A DNA stretch of 64,000 nt from Xanthostigma xanthostigma (Eukaryota; Arthropoda; Insecta; Raphidioptera; Raphidiidae): the NCBI GenBank assembly GCA_963575645.1, contig OY754470.1, forward strand, positions 47,213,201-47,277,200, in the 5' to 3' direction. The notes below the pieces were generated by a model. The model ran no database searches and was not told where the DNA came from. It worked only from the letters and a program-made list of their open reading frames with translations. A program made the position numbers and the translations under genes. Positions 21,484 to 33,900 of this stretch are shown piece after piece; positions within the stretch are counted from its first letter, which is position 1, and each line of letters opens with the position of its first letter.

Positions 21484-24400
21484 GTAAGATTTTTATTTTT
21501 AATTTCCGACGCAAAAAAGGTGTTATATGTTTAAAGATGAAGACAACTTATCCAAACGAAGAAATGAATACGATCCTTGGTTGATTTTATGATGTTTGGA
21601 TGAAGATATTCTTCGTAGCATCAGAAAAAAAGCAACTCTAACCTAGAAGTTGCATTTATTAACTAATAAATAATGTGAAGATCAAATTAAACAGTTCAAA
21701 TTTAAACTCCAACATACATGGCTATAATACTCGTACACAAAATGACATACATCTGGAACGATGCAGAACTTCCAAATATACAGTAGCTCAAACAATAAAG
21801 GAAGTTATTTTTATAATAAGCTACCAGATACTATCAAAGATAGCCTGAGCATCTTTAAAGCTCGATTAAAACGATTTTTAATAAAAGCCTTCCCATATGA
21901 CTGCTCTTTTTAATATTACTATTTTAATATATGGTTTTATTTTTTATAATTAATACTGTACTTTTATGTGTATGACGTTCGCACCCGCTTATGGCTTCGC
22001 GAAGAAATAAAATCTATCTATCTATCTATTATGCTGACGTTTCGTTTAGTCACCTAAACTGCATTTGAGCTCCGAAGATGAAAAAAACAATTGGTAAGTG
22101 TTGTCGATGGCTGGTGTCCTCTCTTCTTTTATTAGCGTGAGTGTTGCAGTGCAGCCATCCGCGGTAGTGCAGTGTACGACCGAGCAGAAAACACACTCAC
22201 GATCAGCATAAAAGAAGGAAGGACTCCAGTCATCGACACACTTATCTGTGATCCGCCGAGAAAGCACGGTCCACGGCCTACAAACCCACACTTGAGTTTT
22301 ATGTGTTTTTGACACTTTTTTCAAGTGTTCTTTTAAAGTATGCAGTGACTTATCTATAAACAATAACTTCCTGGTTGTTTTACATTTGATTTTAAACGTT
22401 AATCAATCAACTGAGAAACATGAAATCTATTATTATCCACGACATTTACACCTGATAAACGTTTGTACTTAAAATCAAGATTCAAAATATATTTTTTTAA
22501 ACTTTAATCTACCAAAGTTCTTAGATTAAGTATCTATTGTTTTTATAAGTGTTATGTACATCGATTGCCAGTCATTTACTTAATCAAGATAATTATTTGT
22601 TAATAATAACTACGTATTTGTTATTCATATTGCCAATCCATTACATAATGTTATTAGAATTGTGCCTGATAGATAACAATTTTAATTGTCATTTTAAAAT
22701 TTTCTAATGTAATATTATTAAATAACTATAGCTTCACTATTGCCTGAAGTTCGCTTTTACTCTCAAATTTATTCCTATTAGTGGCCATCCAGTAGTCGAG
22801 TTGGAAGGTTATTGAGGTTCTTTTGTCATTATATGCGGATTTCTGCTGAATCAATTTTACCTGTGTTAATTCGTACAGATCGTGACGAAACATATGCACT
22901 TTCCCTCATTAAGACGAAGAGAACGATGTATATTTCATTACTGTGTGAATTAACACACTCAAATCTACTATGCTCTTTTTTCCTTCCCGAATTTATATAT
23001 AGATTATGTTGATTTATCTGAATTTAGAGCTGAGAACAATGTTAACTTTTTATTGTTATCGAAACGTTGGCAATAAAAAGTAAAAATATTTACTTTCCTA
23101 TTATTTGAAAATTTCTGTAAATAAATCTTATGGACAATAAGAATGAAAAATATAGTTTAAAAAAACTAAAAAACACGCTTTATATCGAACTAAAAAGTAA
23201 AAAATATTTTTTTTTAAAATAAGCTTAAAACAATAATGAATAAAAAATACTAGTATTATTGTAAAAAAAACGTGGGGCGCTCGATGTACGAAAATGTGGA
23301 ACAAAGCGCCCCACGCTTTTTTCACAATATGACTAGTATTTTTTATTCATTATTGTTTTAAGCTTATTTAAAAAAAAATATTTTTAGTTTTTAGTTCGAT
23401 ATAAAGCGTGTTTTTTAGTTTTTTTTAAACTATATTTATTTTTCACTTTTTAGTTTGATATAAAGTGTGTTTTTTAGTTTTTTTTAAACTATATTTATTT
23501 TCTACTTTTTAGTTCGATTTATTGTCAAAAATTTGCCGAAAAATAACGAATTTTTTATTTCGCCGTGGACGGGATTAGAACCTACGACCGGTGAATTCGA
23601 GACTTGACGTCAGCGAAGGCTAGCGCCTTAGACCGCTCGGTCTACAATTGCTCTTACAGTAGTGGCATAACATACTAACAGTAATAACCACTTCCTGTAG
23701 TCCAAACGAGGTTACAAACAAATATACATACTTACATACATACATACAAACTTACAAGTGAAGCTAATATAAAGCGTGTATTAAAACATACATAATTTAA
23801 AACTGTGTAACTTATAGATCTTAACAAGTTTTGTTACATTGAAATAGTTCCATCTTAACGTTATATAGCGACTATTTAAATTTACAGTCAACCCAAATTA
23901 TAATTAATTGAATAATTCAGCATTATTGTAGTAATTTGTTATAACAAAGGACAGTCATTGACTAGTATATCAAACGTCAATTGTTATTCAAATCATTAAT
24001 ATTTGCCAATTGGTAATTGTATTACACACGTTGCCCTCGACCTTTGTATTTTGATTTTTAAAACAAAAATATCTTCTCTTAACTTTTTAATATTACAATT
24101 ATCTCTACTTATTTGTTCAGATGTTTTTATACGAATACGAATATACTTCAGATATTGACTATATTATTAACTCACAGGTTGCAATATGAAATCTATTGTG
24201 ATTTAAATTGATAATAAACTATTTAAATCAAATGTGAACTATCGAAGTTCATGATCACTTACCTGTGACCGATCACGTTTCTTTCAACTACTAGCTTTTA
24301 CCCGCGATTTCGTCCGCGTGAGATCAGTGTGTACAATTCATATAATTGAGTGGAGATTCTTCAGAAGCGCATACTAAGACAAATTCTAAATCTTGGTTAT

Positions 24401-27400
24401 AGGGCATCCTGTCGTCCCTACTTTATCAAATTCAACATTCTTACATTTCCTTGCATCTATATTTTGGAAATGGCTTAATATGTAAAACAAAACATTGCTT
24501 CCTTCACTCATAATAATGAAGTACATGACTATAACACGCGCCAAAACAATAACGTTTATACAGGCAATTACCGGCTCAGTTTTTATAAAAAAAGTCCTGT
24601 GTGTGCTATTTATAATAAATTGCCTGAATCAATCCGACGCATCAACGACTTTATAATAGCTTCAAGCGTATTTTAAAAAAAAATTTAATTGAGCAATGTT
24701 TTTATTCACTAGACGATTTTTATACCTCATAAGTTGAATATATTTATTGGCACTTTTTTACCATTTTATTTTTCTATGTTCTAATTATTGACTTGTCATA
24801 TTCAAACTATGTTTTGACGCTATGTAGACAAACTATTTATCTATCTATGCAATTTGAAAATGTTACTTCGGCATTTATAACGGTAAACAGCCCGTTTTTA
24901 TTAATATTATATCGATATTACTATTGTTAGTTTCAGATTTAAAAAGATTTGATTGCAATAGATATACCTATAGTAAATAGGTACTAAATACGTTATTTTT
25001 TTGTTTTGTTTTGTTTTTTTTTTTGAAGAAAATACTTTCTTCGTTCTACGTAAGTACAATTAAAATAAGGTCGGGACATAGATAGCGCCCGGGTTTATCT
25101 TTAATAATATTATTATCAGTTTACTTTGACCTCACAATAGTTTGTCAACATCGATGATAAGTCACTGTTTTGCATCAGAATATATGTATTTCCTTTTCCT
25201 ATATATTTTATAATGGCGCGTGCCACAGTCAGAGATGGGCTCGATATTTTATAAATACCAAAAACCCAATTATTTTTCTTGCAACCAAGTTTTTAACATT
25301 TCTTTTATTCTGGCTATTCGCTCGAATTTATAATCAACTAGAGGTCCCGCCCAGAGAAGGGAGGGACATGAGTACGCATATTCATTTTAATTTACCGAGA
25401 TGAATGCTGTGTCCAAATTTCATGATGATCAGACTTATCGTTCAAAAGTTTTTGTTGGAAGGACATATTTTGAGTTACATTGATGCTCCGCTCCTATGGG
25501 TCGTAGCGTAATATTATATAGCCTATAGCCTTCCTTGATAAATAGACTATCTAATAAGAAAAAAAAAACAATTCGAATCAGTAGTTCCTGAGATTAGCGC
25601 ACTCAACCAAACAAACAAACTCTTCAGTTTTATATATTGGTATAGATATAGATTAGGCATTCTGTATTGGGAAAGAATATGACAGATACCACTTTTAGAG
25701 TGATAATAAAACGATAGTTATGTTCCAGTAATCTATATTCTATGCAATATTATTTATTATTTATGGCCGTGAAATGTGGTAGATTTTATTATACATAAAA
25801 CTGATAATTGATAATTCTTTAACACTTTAAATTTTGATACGAATAATTAATATCTTAGGATGAAAACACAGCTGTTCGTATAAAATTAAATAAATACTTT
25901 TTAACATGCATTTTGTACGTGATCAGTATTACAGGTGCTACTCCGGATTACAAAATGTTAAAACGACTTTTGTCTCTTTCGACTTAGTGGAATATTGAAT
26001 GAGTTAGTCTGAGACACCAATGCTATAAAGCTTATATTATATTTTATCATACAGAATAAATTAATAACAAAATTGCGGAAACAGAAAAACTTCCACTGTT
26101 AAATACGTAATGATGTTAATAATTCTGTATGTGTCTTATTAATTGGCATAATAATTAGTTTTTTGTAAAATTGCTACCTGAATATAAAAAACTAAGGAGC
26201 CAACTAAAAGATATTGATTTATATTGCACATACCGCTAAACTAGCGGTATGTGCTTTATTATCGCTTTGTGCGTCAGAGCTGACTTTCGTTCATATAAGA
26301 AGTTATATCTAAGTTAATTTCACACGAAATCCATTCAAATTGAAGCTTTTTGAAAAAAGGAGATTCTAATCTATAAAACAGAACCATTTTTAAATCAATT
26401 CGAGTTCATAAATACTATTAAAATTGTAATTGAAAATCACAAACAGCAGTTGTCGGTTGGTCTGTACGTATGTACGTATGTACGTACGTACGTACGTATG
26501 TACGTACGTCACGACTCTACAGATCGCAATTTTGGTCGGATTGCCTTGGGTTATATTTTATTCACTTTGTTTACTATCAGACCAGAACCCTATTAAAATT
26601 CACTAAAATGTGTTCAGTAGTTTAATTTTTATAAACAGTTTTATTTTATTATTTTTGACAGCTAATAGTTTAAAAAAACAATATAATAATTGCTGTGTAA
26701 ATATAGTGTAATCCATAAAACAAGTGCTACACTTCTATACCGTGATAACACGACTACACGTAGTAGGCCGCCGTGGCGTAATGGTTATGCCGTTGGATCC
26801 CTAAGGGCAAGGTCCTGGGTTCGATTCCTTACGAAATCATTAATTTTTTTCTTTTTTTTCTTTTTATTTTGTTTTATTTTATTCCACTTGATATTAATTA
26901 TATATTATATTATGTATAGTTCTTAATTTTTTTTATTTTTGCAAACTTAAAAAAATATTTTTTCAATTTTTAATTATGTAGGTATTTCTTTAAATTTTTA
27001 AATCTTTTTAAATTTATTAAAAATATTTTTTAATTGTTATTTTTTTATCATACAGTGGAAAACTTGCGGGATGTGCACTTTTGGTTTTGCCAACTATTTT
27101 TATATTATTTTTTGTCAATATATAGTCGACAATTTTATTTATTTGAAGAGTTCTATTCAGACGGTAATCAAAGATTTAAAAGATAGAAAATTGACCTAAG
27201 TTGCGGCCATCCGCCACCCTATTTTGATACCAATTCCCTCCAACACTCAACAGTCAACACCCAGGCTGAGGACTGGATCAATTGAGTTTAATTTTAAGAC
27301 TCTCCCTCTCCCACAACTTTTTGCTCACCATGTTAACACCATCAAGAGGTGAATAATCAATTAGTTAACATTTTAATCATTTATTATCATATTCTGATTA

Positions 27401-27847
27401 TGCTAACATGGTTAGCGAACTGAGAATCGAGAAGTGTTTTGTGGTAACTTTTCTCTTCGGTGCTAAAAACAGTATCAAATTGAAAACTGGAAATTTCCAA
27501 AAAAAAAACTAATGAAATATTATTTACGCCCCAATTATAATAATAATATTATTGGAAAGTTATGTTTTATTTAATTACAGTGGGATCTTGATAATCGAAC
27601 ATTTGTTAATGCTAATGTCCAATATAATTAATCGACGTTGCATGAGCTCAAAATGTACTTAAAAATAAATAGTTTTTAATTTATGAACGAATATTTTAGT
27701 CAGCCATATTGATAATATATTTCATTTTTATTGTTTTCTCTTGGAAATTGTTAATGTTGACCCATTTTACACTGTACTCAGTATATGATGGAATAAAGAT
27801 ATATTATTATTACTAGCGGACCCGGCGAACTTCGTACCGCCTAACAG

Positions 27848-27910
<63 letters not shown>

Positions 27911-30900
27911 CGGCCCTGTACGTGCTTCGCTACGTATAAAGTGAAATAATAAAACAATTTAATTGGAACATCTATCTATCTATTTTATTTATTTTAAAAT
28001 ATACATGGACGTATATGTGTGTATGTCGAGCACTCCGGCTGCGCCGTCGTGCCCGGTGCAAAAGAACGAATGGGGAAGGAAGAAAAAAAATTTAGGGGTG
28101 GACTACCCCTAACATTTAGGGGGATGAAAAATAGATGTTGGCCGATTCTCATAGATACCGGATAAGCACAAAAAATTTCATCAAAATCGGTCAAGCCGTT
28201 TCGGAGGAGTTTGGCAACAAAAACTGTGACACGAGAATTTTATATATATAGATTATTATTATTATTATAGCGTGCTGTGCAGGGTCAAACCTGTATTGTA
28301 GTAGAGTATTTTAATAAACAAACTTAAGGCCGCTGCACACGAGGCTGGGTTTTGCCGCTAGAACCAATGCTGGACCTTGTACTGGCTTGACGCGCTGGCT
28401 GGAAATGAGGTAAATGCGAGCTCGATTGCGAAGTCACAAAATAGATTTCCAAATTAGAACCGGGGTTATTTTTTGTGTTTGTTTGTCTGTTGTTTTTTTT
28501 TTCGAGCGAGAACCAGTCAGGAAACAGTAGCTTGTCACGTGACCAACATGGACAAATGTCCACAAACAAACATGGCGCCATAGTATTTGTTCTGTTCAGA
28601 GACAATAAACGTTTACTTTTGTTAACATTCGAACTGTCACTGCGCGCGCACCAAACCCATCTACAAAGCCAGATCAATACACGCGTCGTGTGAAGCGAAC
28701 ACATAAAGCCATCACAAAACCCAGCGCTACATCACGCTTGAAACCTGTAACAACCAAATTTAGCTGCAAAACTAGCCTCGGCAAAAATAAAAGGTAGAAG
28801 TTGACATATTTGAACTGATTTAAACCACATGTACACAGTTACTGTGAGAAAAATAAACCAAGTCATAAATATGAAACAAAATCGAACATGATTTACAGTC
28901 CGTGTCGGCTCGGTACCTCCACAAGTGGCGTCCAGCTAGCCGGGAGTCTAATCACCGGGACCCCACTGTATTAATATGGCATCACGGCCGCAAAAGTTTA
29001 TCAACAATATAACTTTTAAATATTTCTAAATATAGGTTGCCTTACGAATAATTTATTGTTTTTTTTTTGTTGTTTGAAAATATGAAATATCTCTCGCGTA
29101 CGTCAATAATACGATAAACTCCTACAACTGTGCATAATTTGTTTAAAAATTTGAACAAAAATATCAACACAAAACGTTGAAATCAAATCCAAGAATCTGA
29201 TCAGAATAAACCGAAGCCATTTAATTTAGAGACTTGAACCATACAAATAGTCGTTTGCTGAATTTAAGAAAAACTGGTTTGGCAATAACCTTGGCTTGTT
29301 ACATAATTACACTGTGCATAAGGCCTAGCACACATGAAGAGCGTTCAACGCGCGTTGAGCCAACGCGCGTTGAACGCCTCTCATATAAACTAGGCCTAAT
29401 TCGTTTAAGAAATTGAACAAAAATATCAACACAAAAAGTTGACATACAATTTAGTAGTTTGCCGAATTTAAGAAAAACTGGTTTGGCAATAACCTTGGTT
29501 TATTACATAATTACAGTGTTTCTGATGCAAGAGCAGTCTGATGCAAGAGCAGTCCGATGCCTTCAAGCTCTTAATCATGCACAATATTAAACTCTACATT
29601 AAAAATTAATAATAACTATTCGAGATAGACAATATGTTTAATCAAAGCCCCCTATGGTGACTCATATTTATTTTCTAGTTTTTAGTACATTATGGATTGT
29701 ACAATAAACGCGTTTGACTCAAAAGTTATTTTCCTTTTTCTTTTAAATTATGTGTCACTATCATTATTAGCTTTTTCTTAATTCTTTTAACTAAACTACC
29801 ACCGGAATAAGAAGCCTTATTTTTCTCACTTTTTTTGAATAACCAAAAATACAAGGAGATTAGTTTCCTTTCTCTCTATCCTCTATCCTCTATGTTTGGA
29901 ACGTGGAATACCACACTCGTTTTCCGGTGTCTAACACGTGGCGTCCATGCCCGCCCCAGGCTTGAATTATGACGTATTGGATATTGTGTTTACATACACA
30001 ACACAATGCATTTTTTTATTATAACTTTATAAGGAATAAATTGCTATCATATAATATTGTATAATTATTAGTATGTAGTTGTTAATGATTCAATATATCC
30101 ATGACCTTTTTCTGACGTAAATTGATTTCCCAGAAATTACAATAAATGAATCTAATTCTTTTAGGCACGAACCATTAGATAGTGCAAATCTGTAATTTGA
30201 AAATTAAAATCTGCTTCGAAATTATATTATTTGCATACGTTACTATAAAGAAATTAGGGTTTGAATAGTGTAGCAATGCCGTTGTTGCAATGGGTTATAT
30301 GTTACAAGCCCTCAGTTCCCAGAGAGCTGCTAAAAGTGTCAATTGAGTTATCAATTTATTAATAAAAAAAATTATAAACCGAAAAATAATAATTTGTGCT
30401 AATAAAGTAGATAACATTTTTTATTCGAAAAATTTCGTGTATAAACCACTTTTTTATGCTGTATTTCTGTATAAATAAAAAAAACGACTGGACCGATTCT
30501 GATAAAACTCTTTTGGAATAATATTGAGAGTAATACGCTTCGATCGGCACCTTAACAAAGTCGATATAATTTTTTTCCCGCGATATTTTGTGTAAAATCT
30601 CCTTTTTTTGCTGTTCTTTTTGTTTAAACAAAAAGAACGACTCAACCGATTTAGAAAACCAGATCATAGTTACGTTAATACGCGTCGATTAACACTCTAA
30701 CATAGTCGATATCAGAAATGATCGCGTAAGTACGTACGTACGTACAAACACACATACTATACTGGCATATATACACATAGGCTTATTTTCAAAAATAGTA
30801 TAGTGACGTTAAAACATAAATATTAGGACACATTCCCAATGTACTGAGAAGTTAAAACTTGAAAAAAAAAAATATTAAATGATCTCTTTCTGTCCACAGT

Positions 30901-33900
30901 CGAAAAGGAAATCTTGCATCAAGTGAATGGACGATTTCAACCACGACAGTTGATCGCAATCATGGGTCCTAGTGGTGCCGGAAAATCAACTCTGTTGGAC
31001 GTGTTATCCGGGTATAGAATCACCGGAGTTGAGGGTGCTGTGTACACAAATGGGAGAGGGCGTAATATGGACAAATTCCGAAAGACATCCTGTTACATCA
31101 CTCAGGATGACAGGTTGCAATCGCTTCTAACTGTTTTGGAAAATATGCAATCGGCAGCTGATCTCAAACTTGGCACTCATATGCATCTATACGAGAAGGA
31201 AGCCATTGTAAGTTCTGGTGCTTTTCCAAAATGAATAAAAAACCGTTGGGATTGTCACATATTTTTATTTTGCTGGAATATCTCAGACATGTAAATAATA
31301 AATGAACAATAAAAAACCGCCATTTATTAAACTTAACGTCCGGCAAATATGAAGCTGAAGAATCGAGTAAAAATATTTGTAACTTATTTTTCTGATATTT
31401 ACTGTCTTAACAGTTCAATGACCTCTTTTTCCGTTAATTGTTGATTTCTTCCATAATCGGTTCCTCGTTTTCTTATTACAATAAAGTCAATATTTTGTTA
31501 TTTTCAGATTGAAGAAATCCTAACAACACTCGGTCTTTATGAGCATTTACACACAAGGGCAGGACGTCTTTCCGGTGGCCAGAAAAAAAGACTGTCTATA
31601 GCTTTAGAATTAATCAATAATCCTTTAATTATGTTTTTGGATGAACCGACGACGTAAGTTTAAATACAAATTTTAACAAAATCAACGTTTTGTAAAGAAA
31701 CATGAGTGAAGAGTTTTTCTTCTTTTAAAGCCGTGTTTGGCTACTCAGCCATTAAACAAATTTAAATTATTGGTGTCACCTCTTTTTAGCAAGTTTTATT
31801 ATCAACACTTAATAAAACTGAATTGAATTTAACTTTTCAGAGGTTTGGACAGCTCCTCATGTTACCAAGTAGTAAATTTATTGAAAATGTTAGCACGGCA
31901 GGGGCGAACAATAGTCTGTACAATACATCAACCATCGGCATCACTATTCCAGATGTTTGATCAGGTGTACATCTTAGCGAGAGGGAACTGCCTGTACCAA
32001 GGCACGACTGAGAACTTACTACCATTCCTGCAAGAGATTAACTTACCATGCCCTATGTACCACAATCCTGCTGATTATGGTGAGTACAAGAATTAAAAGC
32101 CATTTTCTTTCGGGATAGAAGTCATTATTTCTTTGAAAGTAATCGTGCTTTAGTTATATTTTAAGGTAACCAATGTAATACCTATATCACTTTGTCTAAT
32201 TGTAGTCTTTAGAGAGAAAATTAAGGTGAACTTGTTTCTAATGATTGTGTTCTTAGGTAGATCCGACTGTACTATTCCTGAGTGAATTTAAAGTGAATGG
32301 CATTATGGAAATAAAATGGTTCCAAAAATTTTACGTCCAGTTTCTTTCTGTTTACGTCTAAAATTCTTCACTCTTCGAAACGTGCCGCCCTAAACTCTAG
32401 CTTATTTATTTTGTTGGTAAAGCCTACTATTGCAGCCTAAGTTTTTTTGTTGCTATTTCTGGTCAACAGTTGATTTAAATAATAAAAAGTCAGGCGAACT
32501 TAATTAGCCTTCATCGAACTAAACTCGGTGACCCAACTGTGATATAGGATTCTATTTGAACTTTTAATAAATAATATTTTTTTTATTTTCAGTGATCGAA
32601 TTAGCTTGTGGAGAATACGGAGAGGACAAAATAAATACCATGATAGCAGCAACGCAAAATGGTAGATGTTTGGACTGGTTTGACAACCCGCAAAACATTC
32701 CAGATATGAAAACTGTGAGAGGTAATGGAAAATGTGTCGATTTTTAAAATGTTCATAACTAATACACTCGGGTCGTACTTAACCGACGTGGCTGTCGGAT
32801 TATAGAGTAGTACCAACGAAAAAACCGTGCTAGTCCGGCCATATTTGTATACGTAAACCGACATTACGTGCTATATCTTCAATTTGTACAAAATTATAAG
32901 CTACACCTTGCTTGTTAATTTGTCACAAATCCAAGCAGGATCAAAATAAACACGTAAAAGATACATGAACTTGCTACAGCGCGAGGGTTCGATGATTCGA
33001 TCAGTATGCTTTTGTTTATTCCGCCACCTGGTGTATGAAGTGTGAACGTATGAAGTGTGAACATGGTATAATATATGTACCCTTATGAGTGTGAGAGCGC
33101 AGAATATTTATTAAATTCACGAAGTATTGCCGAGCAGTCACGTTAACAACCGAAATAAAAACAGTTTGACTGTCGCGACTAGAATGGCATGTATCATGCA
33201 TCAAAAGAGTAACACAATAAGCAATATGCACCTCAGACGAAACATTGCGACTGAGTTTGACTTATTCGCGTTTAGCGCTCTCAGCCTCTCAGGTTGAGCT
33301 TTCTTCGCAGTTCGCACCAAATTTCAATTGCCACATTGTCTAATAAATAACATAGACACTTATATTGTAGCCAGCTAGCCTGTTGAGCGATAATCGATGT
33401 CATAAGCAATTTGTTGTTGCAGAAATATTGGATTACAACAATCAAAATTTAAAAAAGAAAATGTGAAATAATTATACAAAAAAAAAATCATTTATATTTG
33501 AAAAAAATTTTAATCCAATATTTCTGAACTTAACAACCCTCAGTCGTACTAAAATCAAATTAAGCCGAACCTATCCAATTGCGCACTATGATAGATAATC
33601 AAGTTGCGGACGCAAGCCAACGGGATCATCAGTATCTTCTGCTTTCTCCAACCGCTTGATTACTGTATAACGATTATTTTGGATATTCTGTGTTCTGATA
33701 ATTATTTTGAAGTGCTAATTATATTAGTTAAATAATCAGCTTGAAAATACGCTAAGTCTCTTCATTTAATTCACCGTTTACCGGTGCTTTTTTTTTACCT
33801 TGGCTTCCGGCGATCCGATCCTGATCAACGGAAGGCATCAGACCCGTTTGTTTTAATTACAACATCTAAAAATACGCGACGTTACAAACAACAAATACAA

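Larger units (their letters stand above)
27578..28968. mobile_element. pogo/Tigger-like element with two later insertions
   Basis: Starts CAGTGGGATCTTGATAATCG and ends mirror-wise CTAATCACCGGGACCCCACTG, each next to TA (27576-27577, 28969-28970). CAGTGGGNTC ends with TA duplication are typical of pogo-type elements. A retroelement tail (27815-28252) and a Harbinger-like MITE (28322-28789) lie inside. No transposase frame seen. Confidence 0.5.
21484..30899 (+). other. gene A intron 1 (9.4 kb, repeat-filled)
   Basis: GT-AG, phase 1. Nearly all recognisable content is transposable: MITE end, LINE tails, foldbacks, tRNA-like SINE heads, a pogo-like element with insertions, Harbinger-like MITEs and RTE-type tails, listed separately. 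No nested gene seen. Confidence 0.85.

Noticed and set aside
23570-23655. Possible functional tRNA-Leu/Ser on the - strand
   Set aside because: A- and B-box words are present, but there is no pairing acceptor stem and the B box has a changed base. Better explained as a SINE head or tRNA pseudogene.
26765-26850. Possible functional tRNA on the + strand
   Set aside because: Good A and B boxes, but the T-stem and acceptor stem do not pair and no clean anticodon arm forms.
28324-28704. 126-codon - strand and 72-codon + strand frames
   Set aside because: Both lie in a Harbinger-like MITE with two other non-coding copies in the window.
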